DNA of 64,000 nucleotides, from the NCBI GenBank assembly GCA_964497135.1, contig CAZCDO010000001.1, forward strand, positions 1-64,000, in the 5' to 3' direction. Position 1 is the stretch's first letter, and every line of letters starts with the position of its first letter. Positions 1 to 8,173 of the stretch are shown here, piece by piece. The notes beneath the pieces were generated by a model. The model made no database searches. It was not told the DNA's origin and worked only from the letters and a program-made list of their open reading frames with translations. A program made the position numbers and the translations under genes. Source of the stretch: CAIJXV01 sp964497135. GTDB taxonomy: Bacteria; Verrucomicrobiota; Kiritimatiellia; CAIKKV01; CAIJXV01.

Positions 1-489
1 GGTATCACCCTCTGGTCCATGCGGCTGGCAGGCGATCAGAAGGTCTGGGGCGGCGGCACCTACACCCTCGTTTGCAACAACACCATGGATCGGGGCTACG
101 GGAGCCCGTCCACCGAAAGCGAGACGCTCGACAACGCCATGGGTTTCTTCATCCGGTGCGGGCGGGACCATGACTGCGCCGACGCCGGTTATGACGTCCT
201 CGGCCTGATCGTCCGCAACAACCACAGTACGAACAACTCCGGCATCGGCATCCGCACCACGTTCAGTGAACGACAGGCGGACGGGACGTTGCGACCCTGG
301 AAAATCCGCTATGCGGGAATCGTGGTGGAAAACAACCTGTGTACCGACAGCGTCGTCGGCATTGCCGTGGAAGACGGCGCCGATGTCGCTTTGCGGGGCA
401 ACGCATGCCGCGATGTGCAGTACCCGTTCAGCCGCGTGAAGATTCCATTCCCGATTCTGGACGCAACCTATACCTCGAAGGAGAAATAG
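1..489 (+). CDS. Right-handed beta-helix protein, C-terminal fragment
   Basis: The reading frame is open from base 1 and ends in TAG at 487-489, so the start lies outside the window. The roughly 162 visible residues align along their whole length with the C-terminus of the protein at 2272-4752: both share WS(M/I)RLA-DQKVWGG, a YD(V/F)LGL(I/V)(V/I)R(N/D)N block, and GIAVE(D/E)GA near the end. Repeated Asn-rich rungs (NNTMDRG, NNHSTNN, ENNLC) are typical of a parallel beta-helix of the pectate-lyase-like superfamily. No catalytic residue can be assigned. The next gene begins 6 bases later, and its AAGGAG site lies inside the last codons here, so the two are co-transcribed and probably coupled. 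The family call is solid; substrate is unknown. Confidence 0.85.
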   Translation, partial: GITLWSMRLAGDQKVWGGGTYTLVCNNTMDRGYGSPSTESETLDNAMGFFIRCGRDHDCADAGYDVLGLIVRNNHSTNNSGIGIRTTFSERQADGTLRPWKIRYAGIVVENNLCTDSVVGIAVEDGADVALRGNACRDVQYPFSRVKIPFPILDATYTSKEK

Positions 490-495
490 AACATC

Positions 496-2202
496 ATGCC
501 CTTGAATGTCAAGATTGGTTCCGTATGCCAGGATGCCACGGAAGCTGCCCGAATTGTCGAGTCCCGTCTGGGTGAGATGGACGGCCCCTGGGAGACGCCC
601 CTCCAGATTGATTTTGCGGACGATGCCATTCACGGCTTCAATCTGGAGATGAAAAACGGGACGGCCCGCATCACGGCCCGGGAACCGCGGGAGTTCATCG
701 CCGGCGCCGGCAGACTGCTGGCGGTCTTGCGCGCCTCCGGCGGATCGCGCGACTGGCCGCAAGGCCAGTGGCGGGAGGACCCGCCGCAATCGCTGCGGAC
801 CCATTATCTGCCGGGACATTTCGGCAACTCCTTTGAAGTGGCCTGGCCGAATGAGATGCAATGGTATCTGGAGGACCTGGCGCTCTGGGGCTCCAGCGGC
901 TATAATGACTGGTTCGATCCCAACGACATGCCCGATCCCTTCCATCCTCATGTTTACTGCAGTGGTTCCATGAGTTTGTGGCACCGCAAAAAGGAATTCA
1001 TGCGGCGGGCGAAAAAACTGGGGCTGGATATCGGTCTCGGCATCACCCACAACGTGGGCTTCCTGGATCAGATGCGCCCGGAATGGACCGGGGTGCGCAG
1101 CCTGAAACATCGCGTGCAGGGCCAGGTGCTCTGCCCCTCCATTCCGGAGGCCCGTGCCGTCTGCCTGCGCAATCACGAGAATCTGTTCGCCGATCTGGCG
1201 GAAACCGGCGTGCAGATCGATAGCTTCACCTATGCGCCCTACGACGATGGCGGGTGTGCGTGCGAAAAATGCCAGCCGTATTTCCCGACTTTTCTCAAGA
1301 TGGCCGCGGAAATTCAGGAGATTGCCCGCCGCTATTTTCCAAAGGCCAAGGGCAACCTGTGCGGCTGGTGGATGACCGCCGAGGAACTGCGCCAGGTGGC
1401 CGATTTTGTGAACGGGCCGGCCCGGAACTGGTTCGGTGTCTTCCAGATCAGCGTGGCCTATGATGCCTTTGGCGGCCCGGATGCGGGAAGGGAAGCCATC
1501 CTGAACGATCTTTCGCTCGGGATTTTCTTCCATATCGCCTACTCGGGCGACAAGCGCGATGTGTACCTGACGACGGGTGCCCATTCGGCGCCGCGCCGCA
1601 TCCAAAGCGTCTTGCGCGGCGTCAAAGACCAGGGACTGCTTGGATTTGTCACCTACAATGAAAGTTTCGGGGATCACTTTAACCAGTTTCTTTGCACCCG
1701 GCTGGCCCGGGTGCCCGACGCCGAGCTGACGGAATTGATCCGCGACTACTGTCGCCAGATGTATCGGTTGGGCGGGGAGGATCTGGACACGATGGCGACC
1801 GTGCTCGGGGAGCTCGAGTCCCTGTCGCCGGAAAAGGCGGCCGGCTGGGCGGATACCCTGTCGAGGCTCCGCCCCCGCGTCGTCGTTCCGGAACGCCAGC
1901 CCTGGGCCTTCGAGCACTTCGCGATCAAGGCCGAACTGCTCGCGCTGGATCATCGGATCGGGACCGGGGAGGACTGGAAAAGCGCCCACGAGGTGGAACC
2001 CATTCTCCCGCTGATCCGGAAGCGGCTGGATCTTTCCGAACGGTTGTGGCGGGGCGTTTACGGGTTGGGGGTTCTGAGGCATATTTTCACGCCCCTGTTT
2101 ATGCTGCCCGCCTGGCACCGGCGCTATGCGGATCTGTGCCTGCCGGGGGAGGTGGAGCGTCGGCTCCGTCCCGATTTCGTGCGTGTTAGTGAGCAGGCCT
2201 GA
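496..2202 (+). CDS. GH20/GH67-like glycoside hydrolase
   Basis: This 568-residue protein looks like a cytoplasmic glycosidase with no signal peptide. Residues about 1-85 resemble the small alpha/beta domain that precedes the barrel in GH20 and GH67 enzymes. Residues about 90-400 fit a TIM barrel, with WYLEDLALWG and a CACEKC cluster near residue 255 that often occurs in hexosaminidase-like and DUF4838-type proteins. The C-terminal 150 residues look helical. I could not identify the GH20 Asp-Glu pair, so the enzyme family is uncertain. ATG 496 is favoured by AAGGAG at 478-483. The gene sits between two paralogous beta-helix genes. A role in exo-cleavage of a glycan is inference. Confidence 0.65.
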   Translation: MPLNVKIGSVCQDATEAARIVESRLGEMDGPWETPLQIDFADDAIHGFNLEMKNGTARITAREPREFIAGAGRLLAVLRASGGSRDWPQGQWREDPPQSLRTHYLPGHFGNSFEVAWPNEMQWYLEDLALWGSSGYNDWFDPNDMPDPFHPHVYCSGSMSLWHRKKEFMRRAKKLGLDIGLGITHNVGFLDQMRPEWTGVRSLKHRVQGQVLCPSIPEARAVCLRNHENLFADLAETGVQIDSFTYAPYDDGGCACEKCQPYFPTFLKMAAEIQEIARRYFPKAKGNLCGWWMTAEELRQVADFVNGPARNWFGVFQISVAYDAFGGPDAGREAILNDLSLGIFFHIAYSGDKRDVYLTTGAHSAPRRIQSVLRGVKDQGLLGFVTYNESFGDHFNQFLCTRLARVPDAELTELIRDYCRQMYRLGGEDLDTMATVLGELESLSPEKAAGWADTLSRLRPRVVVPERQPWAFEHFAIKAELLALDHRIGTGEDWKSAHEVEPILPLIRKRLDLSERLWRGVYGLGVLRHIFTPLFMLPAWHRRYADLCLPGEVERRLRPDFVRVSEQA

Positions 2203-2271
2203 TGGTATGCTTGACCTCACAACCCCAGGCCCGGTCTCGCCGCCGGAACCCTGCCGAAAGAGAAACTGACG

Positions 2272-4752
2272 ATGACAGCATCCACCCGTATCACTCAGGT
2301 TATGGAACCGGTTCTACCGGACACCTGCGCGGTTTTGACCGTTGCCGGCGCGGATGAGCGGACCCGGCTCTATGCCTTTCCGCTCGCCGATCAGCGCCCC
2401 GGGCTTCCCGGAGATGCGCTGGCACCGGACGTAAACCCTTTTGCGGTGCGGATCCTCCAACGCAGTGGCGAATGCCTGACCGTGGCCATGCCCCGGCGCC
2501 CGGAACACGCCTGGGCCTTTCAGACCGCTCCCGACTATCTTCCGGATGAAGCTTGGATCGTTAACCGTCCGCGGTTGGACTGGCATTGGGGATATCGCTG
2601 CAATCCCGGCGGGGACCTGGTACTGCTCGGTCGCAATTTGGTTGCAGCGCACCATTATCCGCGCCCGGATCGGGAGCATCCGGTGAGTTTCGGCGGTTTG
2701 CTGACGGGAAAGACCAAAGTCGTTGCGCGTCGGAAAGGGACCCAGCGCTTCATTCCGCTTAAGGCCACGATCTCCAGCGCTTATGAAGCGCATATCGTCC
2801 TGCCGGCGGACCTGTTGCCGGGATCGTACGAGGTCTACGCCCACAGTGGGATTGGAGGCGCCCTGGGTTGGTCGGATCCCCTGGAGATTGACATCAAGCC
2901 GGCGGAGGTGTGGCCGGATACCGTTTTCGAGGCGGACCGCTACATTAAAAAATGCCGCGGGGATATAGACGCGGGCATTGCCCTGGCGCTGACAGCCATG
3001 ATCCGGAACAAGGGCGGAATCCTGCGATTTTCGGCCCGGGTTTACGGCATAGGGAAAACCATTGTCATGCCGCCGCGATCCGTCCTGCGCGGCGCCGGGA
3101 AAGATCGGACCCTGCTTCGCCTTCCCGCGGGGGAAGGCCCGAAACCGCCGTTTGTGGCGGTCACCGGAGACCGGGATTTCGCGGTGGAGGATTTGCGGAT
3201 CATCGGCGTGCATGCGCCCACGTTGATCTGTGCGCCGCGTTTCGTCGCCGATACCTTTGACGAAGCCTTCCTCATGAAGCGGGTCTGGCATGAAGGCCGC
3301 GCCTCCGGCATCCGCATCAGCCGCTGTCATCTGGAGCAGATTCCCTTCATGCACGAAATGCGCCGGAAGGACAAGGCACATCTGGCCCGCCTGGCGAAAA
3401 GCCTGTACATGGGGCCCCAGGGGCTGGGCGTGGAGATGTATCAGGCCGTGATGATTCACGGCGACGACTGTCTGATCGAAGACAACACCATTATGGGCGG
3501 CGGACACGCGGTCTGCCTGGACCGGTCGCAGGGCGTTCGGGTCAGCGGCAATGTGCTCAAAGCCGGGCCGGCCGGCACGGCGCTCTTCTTTGCGAGCAAA
3601 CTGACCTGGCCGGACGATCCCGCCCAAGGCGGCGCACCCATTCGCGGCAATTACTGCAACCGGGCCCTGGTGGATGGCAATGAGATCACCACCTATTCCG
3701 AGCGCGCCCGCAACCTCCTGAGTTTTATATTCGGGGGCGAACGCCTGCATGTCGCCCGCAACCACATTCACGGGATTCAGCCGACCAACGACGCGGAGGC
3801 GCTCCTGACGCACCTCTGGAGCGCGCGCTGGAGCTCCGCGTCATTGCGAATGACCGGCCCGGTTACCGGTGACATCGTGGATCCGAAAGGCGAACTCGCA
3901 AACGAGTGCCTCGAAGACGGCGCGGTGGACCTGGTCGGCGGGCGGGGGGTCGGGCAGATCCGGCGCATCCTGTCCCGCCAGGGGAACCGGATTGAAATTG
4001 AGCGCCCCTGGAAAGCGGACCCTGACGATACCAGCCAGGTGGTGTTTACCGCGCCCCTGCCGTTCTGCATGATCAACCTGGTGGACAACCGGATTGTTTC
4101 GCAGGCGGTGAATATCATCGTCTGGGGCGTTTCCAACGATGTCATGATCGATGGTAATTATACGGCGGACGGTCCGGGGATTTCCGTCTGGTCCATCCGC
4201 CTGGCACCGGACCAGAAGGTCTGGGGTGGTGCCGGGTTCACGCAGATCATCAACAATACCGTGGATCGCGGCTGGTCCTTCTGTGAACCGGGCGACAGCC
4301 TGAAACTGGCCCGGGTCAACGGCATCTTTATGGTCGCCAGCAAATGGAAGTCCTCCGCCCCGGATCTCGGGTATGATTTCCTGGGGCTGGTGATCCGCGA
4401 CAATCTATTGCTGAACCATGCCGGCATTTCCCTGCCGATGACGTACGATTGCGAGGCGGCGGACGGACACCGCCAGCGCTGGCGCATTAATGAATCCGGA
4501 CTGGTGGTGGAACGTAATCATCTTCGTGACTGCCACATCGGGATTGCCGTGGAAGAGGGTGCCCGGGCCATTGTGCGCCGCAACACGTTCAAGAACGTCG
4601 TCTATCCGCTACTCCGGCCGGGCGGAAGGGGTTCCCTACCTGGGGATGACCTGCACGGTCCTGACCCTGATGCTGGACGGTCTCTGCGCAAAATATTCGT
4701 TAAGTCTCCTTTCGGGCGACCAGTGAGAGTTCCGATTATTGGGAGCGACTAA
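2272..4752 (+). CDS. Large right-handed beta-helix protein (pectate-lyase-like)
   Basis: This is an 826-residue protein. Residues about 1-215 form a beta-sandwich-like region. Residues about 222-290 match the N-terminal cap of pectate-lyase-3-type proteins (long Ala-rich helix, GGILRF, then VLRGAGKDRTLLRLP). The remainder is a repetitive parallel beta-helix with rungs such as DNTIMGG, GNVLKAG and RNHIHGI. No signal peptide is visible, so export is unproven. ATG 2272 follows an AAAGAG site. The protein is a paralogue of the one ending at 489. Its last 45 residues match that paralogue poorly, while the +1 frame keeps a LMLDG similar to the paralogue's PILDA, so a late frameshift is possible. 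A lyase or epimerase activity is only inferred from the fold. Confidence 0.8.
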   Translation: MTASTRITQVMEPVLPDTCAVLTVAGADERTRLYAFPLADQRPGLPGDALAPDVNPFAVRILQRSGECLTVAMPRRPEHAWAFQTAPDYLPDEAWIVNRPRLDWHWGYRCNPGGDLVLLGRNLVAAHHYPRPDREHPVSFGGLLTGKTKVVARRKGTQRFIPLKATISSAYEAHIVLPADLLPGSYEVYAHSGIGGALGWSDPLEIDIKPAEVWPDTVFEADRYIKKCRGDIDAGIALALTAMIRNKGGILRFSARVYGIGKTIVMPPRSVLRGAGKDRTLLRLPAGEGPKPPFVAVTGDRDFAVEDLRIIGVHAPTLICAPRFVADTFDEAFLMKRVWHEGRASGIRISRCHLEQIPFMHEMRRKDKAHLARLAKSLYMGPQGLGVEMYQAVMIHGDDCLIEDNTIMGGGHAVCLDRSQGVRVSGNVLKAGPAGTALFFASKLTWPDDPAQGGAPIRGNYCNRALVDGNEITTYSERARNLLSFIFGGERLHVARNHIHGIQPTNDAEALLTHLWSARWSSASLRMTGPVTGDIVDPKGELANECLEDGAVDLVGGRGVGQIRRILSRQGNRIEIERPWKADPDDTSQVVFTAPLPFCMINLVDNRIVSQAVNIIVWGVSNDVMIDGNYTADGPGISVWSIRLAPDQKVWGGAGFTQIINNTVDRGWSFCEPGDSLKLARVNGIFMVASKWKSSAPDLGYDFLGLVIRDNLLLNHAGISLPMTYDCEAADGHRQRWRINESGLVVERNHLRDCHIGIAVEEGARAIVRRNTFKNVVYPLLRPGGRGSLPGDDLHGPDPDAGRSLRKIFVKSPFGRPVRVPIIGSD

Positions 4753-4797
4753 GCAGGTCGACGAAGTGTAACCGCGTAAGTGTGGGACGAAGTGTTG
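4746..4797 (+). repeat. Dispersed intergenic repeat, copy A
   Basis: Starting inside the stop codon region of the beta-helix gene, this stretch aligns with 10222-10274 at about 43 of 53 positions with one single-base gap. Shared blocks are CGACTAAGC, GTAACCG, AAGTGTGG and GAAGTGTTG. It has no coding potential. The second copy forms half of a perfect inverted repeat; this one does not. Confidence 0.7.
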
Positions 4798-5169
4798 GGA
4801 GAATGAGACACCAACAGCCAACATCCAATGGCCAACAGCCAACCCCCAACTTTTGGCCCTTCCTGATGTGGTCATTGAACGCTCAATGATTGACAGCGGA
4901 AGGGGAGCGACTAATGAGGCTTTGTAGAGGATTCGCGATGTCGTAGGGCCTTCGCTCGTCGAAGGCCGGCTTGGAACAGGCGCGCCGACGAGCGGCGGCC
5001 CTACGGTTTGTGCGGGCATGCAACATCCGGGCTGGCAACATCCCACTTGTGTTTTGGGTGCGGTTCGGGCACACTTTTTTTCGAAACCGATGATTTAACG
5101 GCATGGGGTGGGCCAGGGTTCCTGCCGCTGCAACCGCGATTTTGGTGCTTTAAAATACAAGGAAAATCC
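4753..5169. other. Non-coding spacer with several short repeats
   Basis: No gene is supported here. Besides the dispersed repeat at its left end, the spacer holds a low-complexity run built from CCAACAGCCAAC and CCAACATCCAAT units (about 4810-4850). It also has a perfect 6-bp stem with a 4-base loop at 4873-4888 (CATTGA/TCAATG) and the hairpin at 4943-5004. GGGAGCGACTAA occurs twice, at 4741-4752 and 4903-4914. An open frame runs from 5008 into the heparinase gene, but it lacks a ribosome site and reads as unstructured sequence. No convincing promoter could be chosen. Confidence 0.6.
4943..5004. repeat. REP-like palindromic hairpin
   Basis: The arms 4943-4961 and 4986-5004 are inverted complements at 17 of 19 positions (GTAGGGCC, two mismatches, then CGCTCGTCG), around a 24-base loop. 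There is no T-run after it, so it is more like a repetitive extragenic palindrome than an intrinsic terminator. It could stabilise the upstream transcript's 3' end. Confidence 0.6.
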
Positions 5170-7209
5170 ATGAATTCCACCCTACTTCATGTTGAGATGG
5201 TCGCCTCTATTCGAGCGGCGGCCGAACGCCTGCAAGCGATTTACCCCCCGCCTGACACTCTGAGTGACAGTGTGCGGATCTCGGCCGATGCCGCGGTGGA
5301 GGGGGAAGTGATTGCCCATTACCAGGGCGAACAGCGGATTCGGTTGGGCCGCCATCGGATCGACTGGGGGGAGGGATCTTCCACTCCCCAACAGTTAACC
5401 TATCGGATGGGGTTTATCCACGACCTCGCCACCGCCTATCGGGTGCTCAAAGACGAACGCTATGCCGAGGCGGCGCGGGATTATCTGGCCGAATACATCG
5501 CCTCCTTTTCGGCGGTCCCCATCGGGACCCATCATAATGTCGATAATACCCTGACCCTGTGCGGGCGAAATGCCAACTGGAGCCGAAGCCTGCATCTGTT
5601 GGTCGACAGTCCCGCGTTCGATCCCGAATTCGTTGCGCGGGTGGTGGCCTTTATCGCCGCGCAGTTCGATTACCTTCGGAACAACCTGTCCACCACCATC
5701 AACTGGCGGGTCTTCAATGCGCGTAATCTGTTGGCGGGTGGTCAGTACCTGGCGTTTCTGGAGCAGGCCGCCGACTGGCGGCAATATGCCGTCCGGGTCC
5801 TGAACGATGCCTGGTTCCGGCAATTCCTGCCGGATGGCGTCCACTCTGAGCGGAACCCGATCTATCATACGGGCATGGCCGGCACCTTTTGCGATTTGCT
5901 GAAACTCAGCCGGGCGATGCCGGAACTGGGCTTGATCATGACCCTGGAGTCCCTGATTCCGGCCTATGACTTTATCCTGGCCTGTGTCAAGCCGAACGGA
6001 TATCTCTGCGGGATTCACGATTCGCAGTCTGAGTTCACCGGGCATCGGCGCGATGACGTGCATACGACCTCGCACAAGGGCGTCGATAATACCCGGACGT
6101 GGGAGGAATTTCGCAAGGACTTTGATTTGTCGCTGGACCGTCCGACGACCCGCCAGATATTCCCGGATGCGGGGCTGGCGTTTTTACGCACCGGATGGGA
6201 TGAGGATGCCGGGTGGATGAGTTATGATGCCACCCAGTGGGGGGGAGGGCATTGCCACCTCAGCCGGAATGCCATCCAGTTGCACGCCTTCCGGCAGAGC
6301 ATGATCATCGATCCCGGCTGGCTCAGTTATGAATCGAATGAGTGGGGGGTGTATGGGCGGTCAACCCGGGCGCACAGCACCTGCAACCTGAACGGACGGA
6401 ATCAGTTGTCCACCAATCCCAGTCGCCTGGCGACCCATGGGGCGCCGGGTTACGAGGCGGTGTTCAGCGTGTATGAGGGGGGTTATTGGGATACCGATTT
6501 AAAGTGGACCTTTACGCATGCGGCGGAGGGACTCTGGGCCCAACACGCCCGGATTCTGTTCTGGGTCCAGGACCGGTTTGCGTTGGTCGTCGATAGTCTA
6601 TTCCGTTTGCCGCATCGACCGGATGATCCGGAAGCGGAACGCCCGAGTTATGAATGCGTGTGGCAATTGGCGCCGGGCGCCGAGATCGATCTGCAACCGG
6701 ATCAAAACCGCGCCGTGGCTCAATGGAAGGCGGCCGGTCTTTTACTATTAAACCCCATCCGGCCGGCCGGGTCGCGCTATGAGATCCATACCGGCGAGAC
6801 CGCCCCCCTGCGCGGCTGGGCGCCGGGCGAGGGACAGCATCATCCCGCCCCGCAACTCGTGTTGAATACGCCCCGGATGGATCGCCCGCACGACTACTAC
6901 GTGTCCGTATTGATGCCGTTTAAAGGGCGACAGGCGCCGGAGGTCGTGGTGGAGGCGAAGTCGCCGATGGGCCAGACGGGTTATGTTCGCCTGCGCGGGG
7001 CCGATGGCACGACGGATGAAGTTCATTGGGGATGCAACTTCAACCTGATGCTGGGAAAACAAGCGGATTTTGAGACGGATTCCTCCCTGGTTCATCTGCG
7101 GAAGGATGCCGCCGGTCAGGTCGTGGGGGGGTGTTGTGTGAATGGAACTTATCTCAAGCCGTTCGATTCGACCCGGCGCGCGAAGCCGGAAACCTTCCGG
7201 TTTGAATGA
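5170..7209 (+). CDS. Heparinase II/III family polysaccharide lyase
   Basis: This 679-residue protein likely cleaves a uronate-containing polysaccharide by beta-elimination. Residues about 60-300 are an alpha-helical toroid (DLATAYRVLKDERY, NNLSTTINWRVFNARNLL), as in alginate-lyase-like N-terminal domains. From about residue 335 the beta-sandwich heparinase II/III domain follows, including GLAFLRTGWD and the GGGHCHLSRNAIQL block, then IDPGW and a conserved RAHST. No signal peptide is seen. ATG 5170 (MNSTLLHVEM) is preferred over the frame-open start at 5008 because of AAGGAAAA just upstream. The gene leads into the nitrilase-like and GH109-like genes. Substrate cannot be read from the sequence; alginate, heparin/heparan-like and ulvan-like polymers are all possible. 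Confidence 0.85.
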   Translation: MNSTLLHVEMVASIRAAAERLQAIYPPPDTLSDSVRISADAAVEGEVIAHYQGEQRIRLGRHRIDWGEGSSTPQQLTYRMGFIHDLATAYRVLKDERYAEAARDYLAEYIASFSAVPIGTHHNVDNTLTLCGRNANWSRSLHLLVDSPAFDPEFVARVVAFIAAQFDYLRNNLSTTINWRVFNARNLLAGGQYLAFLEQAADWRQYAVRVLNDAWFRQFLPDGVHSERNPIYHTGMAGTFCDLLKLSRAMPELGLIMTLESLIPAYDFILACVKPNGYLCGIHDSQSEFTGHRRDDVHTTSHKGVDNTRTWEEFRKDFDLSLDRPTTRQIFPDAGLAFLRTGWDEDAGWMSYDATQWGGGHCHLSRNAIQLHAFRQSMIIDPGWLSYESNEWGVYGRSTRAHSTCNLNGRNQLSTNPSRLATHGAPGYEAVFSVYEGGYWDTDLKWTFTHAAEGLWAQHARILFWVQDRFALVVDSLFRLPHRPDDPEAERPSYECVWQLAPGAEIDLQPDQNRAVAQWKAAGLLLLNPIRPAGSRYEIHTGETAPLRGWAPGEGQHHPAPQLVLNTPRMDRPHDYYVSVLMPFKGRQAPEVVVEAKSPMGQTGYVRLRGADGTTDEVHWGCNFNLMLGKQADFETDSSLVHLRKDAAGQVVGGCCVNGTYLKPFDSTRRAKPETFRFE

Positions 7210-7231
7210 GCCGGGGAATGAGGGACGTTCC

Positions 7232-8071
7232 ATGAAATCATTTCGCGTCGGGGCCATAGCCCTTAACCCGGTTCCCGCCAACACGAGGGTCAATCTGGCC
7301 AATATCCTGCGTTGGACGGAACGTGCGGCGGGCGAAGGGGTTGAATTATGCCTGTTTCCTGAGGGGATTTTGTCCGGGTATGGTCTGACGGAAATCGATT
7401 CTTGTTCCCGGTCGATTGACGCCGTCGAAATTCGTGAAATACGTGCTGCGGCGGAGCGCCTGAAAGTGATCGTTTCTTTTGGGCTTCTCGAGAAAGCCGC
7501 GGAAGGCTTCTATGTCTCACAGATCTTTACCGGTCCGGGGATTTTTGAAGTCTATCGGAAATGTCATCTGACCGAGGACGAAAAACTAAAGTGTCGGGCG
7601 GGAGACCGTTTATCGGTTCAGGATTTGGGTTTTGTCAAAGTGGGGACCCAAATCTGCTATGACAGCGCTTTCCTTCGAGCCTCCGAAACGCTGGTTCGGC
7701 GCGGTGCGGAGTTGCTGTTTACCCCGACGGGACATGCGTTTTACACTCGCGCCGATGAGCCCCGGGATTATCCCCGGGCCATTGAACAACGCCGGCGGCA
7801 TGTCAATCAATACTGGCGGACCCGGGCCTATGATTTCTCCAGTTATGCCATTTATGTCGACAATGTTGGGGAGACGTCCACGGGGGAATGGTATCCCGGT
7901 TATGTCGGTGTTTTTGGACCCGACGGGAGTGTGTTGGCGGAAAGCACCACCGGGGCTGACGCGCTGGTCATGGCGGATCTCGACGGATCCTTTCTGGAAA
8001 AAGCACGTGCGGAGTGGATCGGCCATTATCGGGCCCTGGCGGATGGGCGTCCGGAACTTTACGATGCCTGA
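7232..8071 (+). CDS. Carbon-nitrogen hydrolase (nitrilase superfamily)
   Basis: This 279-residue protein should hydrolyse an amide or nitrile C-N bond in the cytoplasm. The nitrilase triad is visible: Glu44 in LCLFPEG, Lys110 in EVYRKCHL and Cys142 in GTQICYDSAF. Length is normal for the family. ATG 7232 is chosen because GAGGGA lies about 6 bases upstream and the protein begins with a canonical first strand (FRVGAIALN). Only 22 bases separate it from the heparinase gene, so they are probably co-transcribed. Nitrilase-like amidases in polysaccharide clusters may deacylate or deaminate sugar derivatives, but that role here is inference. Confidence 0.88.
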   Translation: MKSFRVGAIALNPVPANTRVNLANILRWTERAAGEGVELCLFPEGILSGYGLTEIDSCSRSIDAVEIREIRAAAERLKVIVSFGLLEKAAEGFYVSQIFTGPGIFEVYRKCHLTEDEKLKCRAGDRLSVQDLGFVKVGTQICYDSAFLRASETLVRRGAELLFTPTGHAFYTRADEPRDYPRAIEQRRRHVNQYWRTRAYDFSSYAIYVDNVGETSTGEWYPGYVGVFGPDGSVLAESTTGADALVMADLDGSFLEKARAEWIGHYRALADGRPELYDA

Positions 8072-8173
8072 TTCTCTCGCGGATAGGGCTTGATGTGAGA
8101 GGAGAGAGGCGTATAGTTCCCCGCGATTGCCGAAAAGACGGGTTTATGAATTGGATTTTTGAGGGTCACCCAC

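Noticed and set aside
2314..3813. Long minus-strand open frame of 499 codons
   Set aside because: It is antisense to the beta-helix gene, lacks a recognisable domain and has unnatural composition. High GC codon bias creates such shadow frames.
4741..4914. 12-bp direct repeat GGGAGCGACTAA as a target-site duplication of a 150-bp insertion
   Set aside because: The CGACTAA core is itself part of the dispersed repeat family, so the direct repeat can be explained without an insertion event.
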